Below are positions 53,663 to 63,579 of a DNA stretch of 64,000 bases, piece by piece; the stretch's first letter is position 1; each line of letters begins with the position of its first letter. Source of the stretch: Lepidonotus clava. Taxonomy: Eukaryota > Annelida > Polychaeta > Phyllodocida > Polynoidae. The translations under genes and the position numbers were made by a program. The stretch spans positions 868,001-932,000 of the forward strand of contig OW387148.1 in the NCBI GenBank assembly GCA_936440205.1. Direction: 5' to 3'. The notes beneath the pieces were generated by a model. The model saw only the letters and a program-made list of their open reading frames with translations. It did not search any database and had not been told where the DNA came from.

Positions 53663-53683
53663 TTTAACTTGATTCAAGTTAAA
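53663..53683. promoter_or_regulatory. Palindrome between divergent genes
   Basis: TTTAACTTGA and TCAAGTTAAA flank a single central base. It lies between the leftward TBP-like candidate and the rightward signal-peptide exon, so it could be an operator-like site in a divergent promoter. Confidence 0.4.
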
Positions 53684-53762
53684 AGTGAAACCATACAACC
53701 TTCGACTCTTGTACAGCGCGAATATACTGTAATCCACTCTACTCGAACCGTACAACTCCAAG

Positions 53763-54037
53763 ATGCTACAAATCACCACAATTCTTCTTATCCTAACCCA
53801 ATGCCTAACCTGCAACTGCTACTCTTCAAATTGTGAGTTTTCACAAGAACCTGCTGCTATCACATGCGACTACATTCCGGAAAAATTCACCACTCGTCTA
53901 CTGACAGTAACCAAACTTTACTGTCGCCTCTGTGATCCTTCGGCCTCAACTCTCTCATATCATCAAAGCCTTCTACCTTACCTCTCTTCTATCTTCACAT
54001 CTTCGCACTCTTTCACATGCGAAGACGGTGAATGCAG
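53763..54037 (+). CDS. Signal-peptide exon of a secreted or membrane protein (Polinton, + strand)
   Basis: The ATG at 53763 opens a hydrophobic leader (MLQITTILLILTQCLTCNC) with a typical signal-peptide profile. A Cys-rich stretch follows (NCEFSQEPAAITCDYIPEKF, then YCRLCD and CEDGEC), loosely like an LRR N-terminal cap. The coding stretch runs into GAATGCAG|GTAAGTC, a near-ideal splice donor at 54037/54038. It is therefore read as a first exon of a spliced gene. It and the 59.2-60.4 kb membrane-protein exon are the only supported rightward genes of the element. Intermediate exons, if any, were not recognised. Confidence 0.5.
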
Positions 54038-55200
54038 GTAAGTCAAATAACCAATTTTATCTGTTCGTTATCAATTAAGACTAATATGCAACCAAGGAAT
54101 GTTTACATATCACAATTAATATCACAATGTAAACTCATATACAAAACACTTTGACAAAACCTTACATACTATATGAATGTTAGAAGTATAATACCACTAA
54201 TACCAGACATTCTATCAATTATAACTTCTAAGTACAATTAAGTTAACGATAAACCAGGCTTCTCACTCAACCTAAAACAAGAAAACACAATCTTAAGTTA
54301 AGTCTGAAAAACAAGGGATCAATCTAAGTTAAGTCTGAAAGACAAGGCGATGTCCCTCCTACCAATGACGAATCCGAAAGATAGGGCAAAGACAAGGCAA
54401 TGTCCGCAAAGACAAGGCAATGTCCCTCCAGACAGCAATGCCTCTCCAAGGCAATGTCGTCCGCAAAGACAAGGCAGTGTCCCTCCTTGTGACGACTAGA
54501 TCTGCAAACCAAAAATCATCCTACAAGTAACGACTCTTAGATCTGTGAACCAAATCATCCAGCGTGATCATCAAAACCTTATTTCATAAGATTCATTCGT
54601 CGTCCCTGTGACAAGACTAATTAAAGTTTCACAAGGTGAAACTTTAAAGTTAATCACACATTCAACTAATATCCCGCAAACATCTCAAAAACGATTATCA
54701 TAATCATATGCTAACCGTAATATAAATAACCTTGGATGTCGATACAGCTTAAAACCAACAATAACCACCCATTTGAAAGAACAGTAAAGTAATTCGATAG
54801 AACAAAGCGCTATTCAAGTCAAGTTTCAGTAAGAATAGAAATCAAACATGAGTCAACTCTCGAAATTCCAAATAGAACAAAACATACACTCAAGACCTCA
54901 AGGTTCTTATCAACGAACGCAACGCAATAAGATTATTCATACTCATATTACCTAAAGCCTTATTCCACGCCTCCTTATCATGTCAAATTACCCTCCCAAC
55001 ACTACATTTATAAAACAGGAAACGAATGTTACACTGACATCTAACTAAGTTCAAACTTAATCTGAAATCAAATACTTAATTAAGATTTCTTCCAAGCTTC
55101 ATTACAATTTATCTGAAACACTTAATAACCTTTCAAAATAAACCGTAAACCACTGAAATGAACGAGCAAGCCTGTTTAAAACCTTTGTTCATGAATGTAA
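54038..55200. other. Intron-like sequence with a 24-bp repeat
   Basis: No gene is supported. A tandem repeat of GCAAAGACAAGGCAATGTCC units occupies about 54335-54490, and a perfect hairpin with 12-bp arms (TTAAAGTTTCAC / GTGAAACTTTAA) lies at 54621-54647. It may be the intron following the signal-peptide exon. Confidence 0.5.
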
Positions 55201-56100
55201 ACCAAATGATTATTAGGATAATACAAACCAAATGAATGATTGAATGAAACATGAATGAATGAAATGAAAACCAAGATAGCAACGAAAACCAAGTTCACGT
55301 ATAGTGTCGCCATCTATCTAGATTGTCAAGCAACGTTTTCGCCTTCAAAGATAACAGCGATTCTGACAATCATTTCTCAACCACCGTGATGCAAAAAGTA
55401 GTCAATTCACAACCACCATGACTCAGAAAGTCGTCATGCAAATGAACTGCACACTGAAATAGGTACTCCATAGACAGTAACACGGTCGCGATTTATAGAT
55501 GATATGCAAATCAGTGACTGCGATTTATGGACAGTCCATGCATGAACAGAACTTTGTCTGTTGAAGTGAAGGAAAGGAGTGGTGTCGTTATTAAAAACTG
55601 AAACTGACAAAATGAATTCTCTGACAAATAACGAAACATTCGAATAGGTGATTCGTTAATATGCAAGTCAACTAAAAACCAAGCAAGTTTGAATGTACGT
55701 GGTCCAAAAGTAGCAATGCAGATGAATTGCAAGCTGGAACGGTTACTCCATAAATAACCAAGTAAGTTTGAATGTACAAGAGCCCAAAAGTAGCAATGCA
55801 AATGAATTGCAAGCTGAAACTATTATCCAGGATCTCAAGTTAGTTTGAATAGCAAATAATACAAATCACGCAAGTCTATGATGTAAATAAATGCTATTAT
55901 AACAAACTTGAATAGTAATACGCAAAGAACAATGCAGATGGAACTTGACGCTAAACAGATACTCTATAGATAACTACTATCCAGGATGTCGAATCTCAAG
56001 CAAGTTTGAATAGCAAAGAATAATGCAAATGGACTGAATGCTCAAAACAATCACTACATGAGCAATTACCCAAGATCTCATCAATTGGCTAATCAATTCC
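55201..56100. repeat. Degenerate direct repeats with AGCAATGCAAATGAATTGCA core
   Basis: The phrase CCAAAAGTAGCAATGCAAAT/GATGAATTGCAAGCTG recurs at about 55706-55740 and 55783-55821, with weaker copies at about 55430-55460, 55930 and 56020. The copies look like decayed tandem duplicates of about 75 bp. No gene is seen. Confidence 0.6.
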
Positions 56101-56119
56101 AACAGTAGTCCTCACATTA

Positions 56120-58380
56120 ACCATAACAGGTTTCAGCTGGCAGGGAGGTAGATGCTGCGGCTAGTAGAAAAGTCTGCTCCGAAGCAGTCCAAACACCACC
56201 CCAACCATCGGTCCTACAGTCGCCACCTGTCAATCTACCGCCAACAGTACACAACGGTGAGTCACATCAGGCTAATCCTCCAACACCTCACGCTGCACAA
56301 CCTCAGATTCCCGTCACTGAAGGAATAGACGGGAAGAACCAAGAGACATTCTTATAGGTGATTCTATCATCCGTCATGTCAGGCTTACCAGAACTCAGAG
56401 AACGGAAAAGTACATTATGGGAGGAGCATGCATTGAAAATGTGGCAGAGCGCCTTCAATATATCATAGGTGATGTAAAAGTAGAGAAACTCATCCTATCG
56501 ATAGGTACAAATAATGTTCCAACTTCTATGAGAACGCAGAGAACATCACAAAGATCACAAACTTGACAACAGAAATCACAAACCTGATGATCTGATATTC
56601 GAAAATGATGTCCACAAACCACATTCGAACTGGTAAGATATGTCAAAATCTAATCAATTAAACTTGACAGAATAGGTAAACGGGGGATCAAAACCCTATA
56701 ATCATTTTTGTTATACCATATCCTTAATGATGAATAGAAAAAAAACATGAAAACCAACCCTGTGAAAATAAAAGAATTGTCAAAAATATCACACCTTGAC
56801 CACGACGAGTCACACGAACACGAGACAACAGAAGATGCATTAGAATACCTTATGCACTAGGCAACAGAAGATGCATTGGAATACTTGTCGCAATTCACAC
56901 TCAAGGTATACTACCTTCAGTTCCATAGAAGATGCATTGTGTACCTTATTAAACAATGCAAAGTCGTGGAATTTCAAATAAGCCTTGTGACAAGTTCTCC
57001 TAAGAATTATGTAAAGGACAAAAGTGAGAATAATAATATTTCATTTATCCTTACTGAAAGTATGGGAGGACCTGACGCTGAACAATGAGTGTGACAATGT
57101 AGGTCTGTGGGTGGTCAAGTCCAAGCGAGTTCGGATTAATGGTTAATACTAGGTCTGCTAATGTTTAAGAACAGAAAATCCTGCAAGCAAGAAATTACAA
57201 GATCCTACATGAAGAAAGTAATCAATTCCATCAACACACGTTCATGACATGGACGATGTACAAAAACGGGAAAGTATGGGATTTGTACGGGAAAGTATGG
57301 GAGAGTAAAGGCGTCTTGTGTTCAACTTCAACACAAGAATGTTTAACACGCTCTGGATTGAATTTGTATCAAGGCACATTCGTGATATAAATGATATACA
57401 GACAAAGATCTCTAGGTTTAAACCTCCTGCTGTATCCCTACCCCATGATTATCTATAGATAACGTTGAATGAATCATGAATGAATGTTACACCAAGAGAG
57501 AATCGAAACCCACTAATCACCCTACTTCTCTAGAACACTTGTTTAGTATGATTAATGATCAAATCTATATGATGAACAACAGAATAGGTAAACGGAAGAT
57601 CAAAACCCTAGGTGCAGACAAATCCACCTTAATCCAAAGAAAACAGTGAATTGTCACAATTGCACACCTCAAACAATTCTTGCTAGTTTGTGAAGAAACT
57701 CAAAGAAAAACACTAACACCAATCACATTACACGCAGTAACACCTCTGCAAAGAACTACTAGATATAGACGGATTTACCGCTACGTCACAGCGGTCAGAA
57801 GTGGGAAGGACCGAGGTGTTGGTAGGCAGAAGACACTGAGGAGTAGTAAGCACAGTGACAAAATATGACTCTATGCAACGCAGTCATTCAAGAAACCAAT
57901 TGAAACGAATTCCGCTTTAGAAATCCGAATCCGCAATGAAAAGCATGAACTGAATTGTCCAAATTTCACACCTCGAACACGAGACACACAAACACAAAGA
58001 TACCTTATACACTAGGCAACAGAATAACAGAAGATGCAATGGAATACTTGTCACAATTCACACTCAGCACAAGTTGAAACCTTTTCAGAAATCAATTTCT
58101 GATTGATGCTGGGTCCACTAATGTTTAAGAACAGAAAAATCCTGCAAGCAAGAGATTACAAGATCCTGCATGAAGAAGGTAATCAATTGGATTTTCCATC
58201 AACACACGTTCGTGACATGGAGGATGTACAGACACGAGACAGTAAAAGACGACTTGTGTTCAATACAGACTTTCTGGATTGAATTTGTATCAAGGCACAT
58301 TCGCGATATAAATGATATACAGACAAAGATCTCTAGGTTTAAACCTCCTGCTGTATCCCTACCCCATGATTATCTATAGA
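56120..58380 (+). pseudogene. SGNH-hydrolase-like gene remnants inside the Polinton, duplicated and broken
   Basis: At 56348-56517 one frame reads ILIGDSIIRHVRLTRTQR, then RTEKYIMGGACIENVAERLQ and KLILSIGTNNV. This is the SGNH/GDSL order of a GDS nucleophile block and a GTN-type block III. A proline-rich region precedes it. Downstream, phrases such as HIRDINDIQTKISRFKPPAV occur in two copies (about 57360-57460 and 58280-58380). It is a relic with several breaks. Such SGNH domains are widespread in invertebrate repetitive genes. Whether it was element cargo or a later insertion is unclear. Confidence 0.5.
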
Positions 58381-58440
58381 TAACGTTGAATGAATCTTAT
58401 GAATGAATGTTACACCAAGAGGGAATCGAAACCCAAAAAC
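56668..58440 (+). repeat. Large tandem duplication, about 0.85 kb x 2
   Basis: Segment 56668-57510 is echoed in the same order at 57577-58440. Shared landmarks are GAATAGGTAAACGG..GATCAAAACCCTA, GAAGATGCA.TGGAATACTTG, AATGTTTAAGAACAGAAAA and CAAAGATCTCTAGGTTTAAA. Copies differ by many small changes, so the duplication is not recent. Confidence 0.75.
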
Positions 58441-58860
58441 CATTTTTACTGGAAATAACTTCAGGTGGCGCCACCTTTCGTAGAATGAATGTTATACCAA
58501 GAGGGAATCGAAACCCAATAACCATTTTTACTGGAAATAACTATGAATGAATGTTACGCCAAGAAGGAATCGAAACCCAAAAACCATTTTACTGGAAATA
58601 ACTGAACGTTGAATGAATCTTATGAATGAATGTTACACCAAGAGGGAATCGAAACCCAAAAACCATTTTTACTGGAAATAACTGAACGTTGAATGAATCT
58701 TATGAATGAATGTTACACCAAGAAGGAATCGAAACCCAAGAACCATTTTTACTTGAAATAACTTATGATGAATGAATATGTCAAGAAAGAATCGATGAAT
58801 GTTACACCAAGAAGGAATCGAAACCCCAGAACCATTTTACTGGAAATAACACGAATGAAT
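58384..58860 (+). repeat. Tandem array, 57-75 bp unit
   Basis: Six or seven imperfect copies of a unit containing GAATGAATGTTACACCAAGA, GGAATCGAAACCCAAAAACC and ATTTTTACTGGAAATAACT. A single copy also occurs at about 57464-57515. The end of each unit varies in length. Confidence 0.85.
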
Positions 58861-59215
58861 CTTGTGAACGAATCTATGAATGAATGTTTCTTAAAACCTA
58901 ATAACCACTTGACTTAACTGACAATTCAAGAAAGAATTTATTCAATCAAACAAATGATAGGTTTTGTTCTCAACAAAACAAACAAAACCTATTTCTCAAC
59001 AAACCTAACTTAACAAATAAAACCACTCACGCTTAGTCAAAACCACTCACACTAAACCATCCAGAAATACAAGACTAAGAAATAAACTAAACTAAATTGA
59101 AATTAGCAATTTCATTTACATACGCATATTGTAAGAAATAACTAAATATAATCCTACAAAGCAATTTCATTTACATGCATATATATTAATTACGAATCAT
59201 TCTACTACTTTACAG

Positions 59216-60385
59216 GCTAGCAAACATTCAACCGGAACCAAGCACTACGACAAGAATTACCCTCACTCGGACAATCCTGTAACTATGAATTCAAACTTTC
59301 TAATTCTAATGTACAATCCTAAAGCAAATCCTACAACTATCAATTATAATGTACAATCCTATAACAAAATTAAAATTAATAAATCCAATTACCTTAATCC
59401 GATTCTGCACCTCTTCTCACGAACTGAAAATATAGCATATAAATATTCATCAAACGATAAACAAATCTATATTTCTTCTCACTTCAGAACTTCTATCACT
59501 CATCAAACGATCACAAAACCGAACGGACGAACAACCAAGCCAGCATCCAACCTTACACCATATCACTTGACCTTACGATCCACTTTGTCTTCAATACAAA
59601 GTACAACACGCGTACAAACATCAACACACACAAGTACATCTTCAAGTACGCACAAAACCAGCACTCCAACCCCACAACAACCTACACAATCAACAACTAA
59701 ACAATCATCTAACCGAAACTTTACAAAGCAACTACCTTCACATAATACGACGCACCCTCCTACACAATCTACACAACCTACGCACCCTCCAACACAATCT
59801 ACGCACCCTCCAACACAATCTACACAACGACCTACACAACCTCTTAAACATACACCACAGGAACCTATGCAGCCTTCTCACAAACAATCAACTCAACGCA
59901 ACTGGGCACCACAACCAACTACAACAAAAAGTCGCACCTTACAACTATACACAACTTACACTTCAACCACACTCGCGTATACATCAAATAGCTACACTTC
60001 AACCACACTCGCGCTTACACCAAATAGTCACAACTCGCATCTAAGCTCAACTTTAAAAATAGCGATCGGATTAATTTCTTTTGTAACAATAACCTTGACA
60101 ATAACATTCATCGTACACTTTATAAAACAAAAGCCTAAACAAAAATATAGTCGAACTTATTTTTTAAATCCCAATTATAATTTTGACGATTTTGAAATTG
60201 AAACTAATGACCCAAGACCAATATTCACTCCAAGAGTACCATTACCCGCAAATTTCTTTTACGAACTACCAACCACTGAAATGTATGAAATGGAAATACT
60301 GCGTCCCGTCGACGAAAATAGCTTTCCTTCGCCACCTCTAGAAACTTTCTCTGAACCACCTCTCGAAACATTCTCTACACTTTAA
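59216..60385 (+). CDS. Mucin-like one-pass membrane protein (Polinton, + strand)
   Basis: An open stretch begins at the acceptor TACTACTTTACAG (exon from 59216), with an in-frame ATG at 59285. Counting from that ATG (366 residues), about 80-255 is Thr/Ser/Pro/Gln-rich with HPPTQST repeats, an expected O-glycosylated stalk. Residues 257-280 (LKIAIGLISFVTITLTITFI plus VHFI) form a transmembrane helix, followed by a basic stop-transfer (KQKPKQK). The 80-residue tail is acidic and Pro/Tyr-rich, ending with two PPLETFS repeats. There is no signal peptide at the ATG, which fits an internal exon of a spliced surface glycoprotein whose leader could be the exon at 53763. A virion-surface or attachment role is inferred. 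It looks whole. Confidence 0.6.
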   Translation, partial: ASKHSTGTKHYDKNYPHSDNPVTMNSNFLILMYNPKANPTTINYNVQSYNKIKINKSNYLNPILHLFSRTENIAYKYSSNDKQIYISSHFRTSITHQTITKPNGRTTKPASNLTPYHLTLRSTLSSIQSTTRVQTSTHTSTSSSTHKTSTPTPQQPTQSTTKQSSNRNFTKQLPSHNTTHPPTQSTQPTHPPTQSTHPPTQSTQRPTQPLKHTPQEPMQPSHKQSTQRNWAPQPTTTKSRTLQLYTTYTSTTLAYTSNSYTSTTLALTPNSHNSHLSSTLKIAIGLISFVTITLTITFIVHFIKQKPKQKYSRTYFLNPNYNFDDFEIETNDPRPIFTPRVPLPANFFYELPTTEMYEMEILRPVDENSFPSPPLETFSEPPLETFSTL

Positions 60386-62023
60386 ATACACACTTTAAAT
60401 ACATCACAAAAACTCACTCTCACAAAACACGTTCACTCTCACAAAACACAAAACTTTCACTCTCACAAAACTCTCACAAAACACAATATCAAATATATTC
60501 TCAACAAATACATCATTCGTACTTAAACAAATTTAAATGTAAATACTTATGTACATTATGTAAACCAAATGAATTTACCATTATGCATTGTTATAACCGA
60601 ACACCATATGTGAAAAGCTTTACTTGTATATATAAATATTTGTATACATTATGTAAACCCGATGAATTTTAAATTTTATCATTATGCATTGTTATAACTA
60701 AACAAGAGCCGTCCTAGCCTTTTAGAATTAGACATCAATTACCGGTTTAGTCTCAGGACTATTACCAAAAGGAAAAGCCATATCATTATTTGAATCGTCA
60801 GATGCAGAAAATGTAACTATTGACATCCTGACGTCTTTATAAAACGAGTCCTGCTAAACACCATATGTGAAAAGCTCTATTACTTGTATAATTGTCAAGA
60901 ATAGTCTCGACAACTAGATTATTGATTGAGTATTCATGAATCCAGATACTCAAATTCTTGTTTACGTCGTTTCATGCTACTTACATATATGTAGATTCTT
61001 TGCAAGAACGTAAAGTAACATAATATATAAAATTATAATATACTCACATCACGTACAACATACGCAAACCCACAAACGAAAGCGAAAACGAAAAGAAGAT
61101 CGCACCTGAAAATATGAAAATATTATTTACTTCTTCTGTTATAAACAAAATAAAATATTTCAATCGCAATGAACTCTTTAGTTTACTTTAAAATATTCCA
61201 ATTAGAACAAATGCATCGAATCATAAATTTACATTTTCTACAAATCTTTTCAATCATATCAAACAATGTCAAACTACCTTAATACCGAATCGAAATAAAC
61301 ATTTCCTACTAATCATCTAACGAAAAGTTTAAATTCCAACTCTCATCATCTCAAAATTCCACATTTATGTATCGAAAAGTTACATGTCCACCTTAACCTT
61401 GAATATTACCAATCTCTGAATTAACATTTCCACATTTATATATCGAAAAGTTACATCTCCACTCTCAAATATTACCAATCTCGCCTCGACAGTACAGTAC
61501 AGTAAAGAGCAGCTCTTACCTCGGACGTCCCAACGAAACGTCTTGGTCAAATGCGACGCCGCAGGATCCGCGTCGTCTCTTATATAGCTTGTGCATGAAA
61601 AAAACCTTCGAACCGTCTTCCAAGACCGTGAGAAAAGCAAAACCTTTACAACCTAACGTTGAAAAACTTCTCATTACATGACAACACAGAAGCAATAAAC
61701 CAAACATTTAATATAAGCACTAACGTTAAAGCAACGGACACCTGTTACCATCTTCTCAAGTCAAAGTCCCTCTCGCCACTACCGTTCTACCAAGCTGGAG
61801 CCTGGTATGCGAAGATGCCTGTTACACGCAATACACCCTCATAAATCGTAAAAGAAACTGCAGATGAAAACACATTATTATAAATCACTGACTACGACTG
61901 CCATGAGAAAAGGCGTAGAACGACTACCATGAGAAAGGAAGTAGACTTATTTCTAACAATGTAACACGCAATAATAGATTCTTACGATATGAAATAAAAC
62001 AAACCCAATGTGTATCCGGTTCA
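60386..62023. other. Non-coding gap with short repeats
   Basis: It contains CACTCTCACAAAAC repeats (60410-60480) and two or three copies of ATTATGTAAACC..ATGAATTT plus CACCATATGTGAAAAGCT (60550-60880). A local GC-rich patch at 61500-61600 is described separately. No gene is supported. Confidence 0.5.
61518..61590 (-). promoter_or_regulatory. Candidate leftward promoter with leader and splice donor
   Basis: On the minus strand, AAGCTATATAAGAG (TATA box at about 61580-61588) is followed by a GC-rich leader of about 60 bases (GACGCGGATCCTGCGGCGTC, itself palindromic). A near-consensus 5' splice site, GAG|GTAAGAG, follows at 61520/61519. The patch stands out sharply in AT-rich DNA. It could start a spliced leader transcript running into the leftward gene block. 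Confidence 0.35.
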
Positions 62024-63136
62024 TTAATAATCTATTCCAGAACAATCAAAACTCATAATTTCATCTCTACCCATTAAGAACATCTTCTTAAAACAAAAAT
62101 ATTTAAAATCCACTATGAATAAATAAAAATCAAACAGAAAATCAGTCTTCTGCAAATAAGTTGCAATCAAACACACGGCTCGCCAACAAGAAGGAGAAAA
62201 AAAGAAATGTTCTAAAATATCATAAGCATTAGAACTCAACGAAAGCCTTAACACAGAATCACCATATTTACAACAAGGAATACTACCAAATACTGCCTTA
62301 TCTATCTCTAACTTTCTTACAAAAATATGATTAAGCATCTTCTTATAACAATAAGAAATCTCTGAATCCAATAAAGTTATTAACATTTTACTATACCAAC
62401 AACCTGTACTATAAAAATGAGAATCACTAACACATCTTAAACTCAAAGACTTTCCCGGAAAAACACCTAAAGTATCTAGACAATTTTTACCTATTCTAAA
62501 ATTACAGAAGAAACATTCGAAAGCTCGACTTTTCAAACCATTACAATAAAACCCCGCTCGTGCAAGTATTATCATATAATTCTCTTCCATTAAAGGACAA
62601 AATGTTTTAAAAGAAAATAATCTTTCCTCAAAAGATCTAAATATCTTATTTGTCTCAACGTTCAATTCGCAAAATTTCAACTCTATAATCTTTGACTCTA
62701 TCTTTAAATCAAACCATTTAATATCTTCAAACTGATGTTCATTACTTAAGCACAATATTGAAGACGATTTTACATGCTCTTTACTTGAACACAAGTCTAA
62801 ATTTAAATCTATACTTTCATCTTTCTCCTTTTCAGAAAAATCATTCCTTGGATCAAAAATAATGTCATTATCGTCTAACAAACCTGCAACATCACTCTTA
62901 TCAACTTCAATAAAACTTAAATCACTTTCAGATTCCTTTAAATCTACTTGTGATTCCTTAACCGAATCAAATTTTAACTCATCTAAATCATTATTCAAAA
63001 ATCCATCAAACTTGACATTATTATCTAAAATATTCTCTGTAAAAGTAACTAAATCACTATCAAAACTCTCGTTAAATTCATCATCATAAATGTCAGTAAT
63101 GTCTGCTATAAACAAATCATCACAATCTAAGTCCAT
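62024..63136 (-). CDS. BIR-domain (IAP-like) protein of the Polinton
   Basis: About 370 residues from the ATG at 63136, one base past the dUTPase stop codon, so the two genes look co-transcribed. The N-terminal 150 residues are acidic, Asp/Ser-rich and probably disordered. A BIR-like domain follows at about 170-250: ERLFSFKTFCP, then ILARAGFYCNGLKSRAFECF, FCNFRIG, and SHFYSTGCWY. The GFY phrase, the CxxC pair and the later H-x5-C are the signature. The CxxC-to-His spacer is longer than in standard BIRs. BIR proteins of DNA viruses block apoptosis. The C-terminal part has more Cys but no RING. It looks whole. Confidence 0.65.
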   Translation of the reverse strand: MDLDCDDLFIADITDIYDDEFNESFDSDLVTFTENILDNNVKFDGFLNNDLDELKFDSVKESQVDLKESESDLSFIEVDKSDVAGLLDDNDIIFDPRNDFSEKEKDESIDLNLDLCSSKEHVKSSSILCLSNEHQFEDIKWFDLKIESKIIELKFCELNVETNKIFRSFEERLFSFKTFCPLMEENYMIILARAGFYCNGLKSRAFECFFCNFRIGKNCLDTLGVFPGKSLSLRCVSDSHFYSTGCWYSKMLITLLDSEISYCYKKMLNHIFVRKLEIDKAVFGSIPCCKYGDSVLRLSLSSNAYDILEHFFFSPSCWRAVCLIATYLQKTDFLFDFYLFIVDFKYFCFKKMFLMGRDEIMSFDCSGIDY

Positions 63137-63137
63137 A

Positions 63138-63560
63138 CTAATAACCAGAAGAACCAAACCCTAAACTAGAACGAAAACTACTATCTATACTTAAAACTTC
63201 TTCTAATTCTACAATAAATATCCGTTCTATTATAAGCTGGGCAACTCTATCTCCTCTATAAATTCGATATTCAATATCACCAAAATTAAATAACAAAACT
63301 TTTATATTTCCTCTATAATCCTGATCTATAACACCTGCACCAACATCAATAAAATGCTTCCATGCAAGACCTGAACGAGGTGCTATACGACCATAACATT
63401 CTGAAGGAAATTCAATTTGAATATCAGTTAAAACTAAAACCTTATCTTTCGGATGAATTACATAATCATACGCACTAAACAAGTCTAATCCTGCAGAACA
63501 TGACGATGTCCTCTTCGGAGTAAAAGCTCGATCTGTTAACTTTACAAACTTCATTTTCAT
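63138..63560 (-). CDS. dUTPase
   Basis: Trimeric dUTPase hydrolyses dUTP to dUMP and PPi, keeping uracil out of newly made DNA. All five motifs are present in 140 residues, the normal length: motif 1 SAGLDLFSA (22-30), motif 2 PRSGLA (61-66), motif 3 DVGAGVIDQDYRG (72-84), motif 4 RGDRVAQLI (102-110) and motif 5 RSSLGFGSSG (130-139). It would support element DNA synthesis in cells with little dUTPase. It is directly followed by the BIR gene. The promoter-like motif lies just upstream. dUTPase is common in retroviruses, herpesviruses, poxviruses and baculoviruses but is not part of the usual Polinton core. It looks whole. Confidence 0.93.
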   Translation of the reverse strand: MKMKFVKLTDRAFTPKRTSSCSAGLDLFSAYDYVIHPKDKVLVLTDIQIEFPSECYGRIAPRSGLAWKHFIDVGAGVIDQDYRGNIKVLLFNFGDIEYRIYRGDRVAQLIIERIFIVELEEVLSIDSSFRSSLGFGSSGY

Positions 63561-63563
63561 GCT

Positions 63564-63579
63564 TATCTCAAGAAGATTT
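63564..63579 (-). promoter_or_regulatory. Recurrent upstream motif (AAATCTTCTTGAGATA)
   Basis: Sits almost against the dUTPase start (the motif ends 4 bases before the ATG). If it marks transcription starts, the leader here is very short. Confidence 0.45.

Noticed and set aside
53763-60385. Known viral fusion or envelope glycoprotein
   Set aside because: A stalk, a membrane helix and a signal peptide are visible, but no fusion peptide, furin site or recognised envelope domain was seen.
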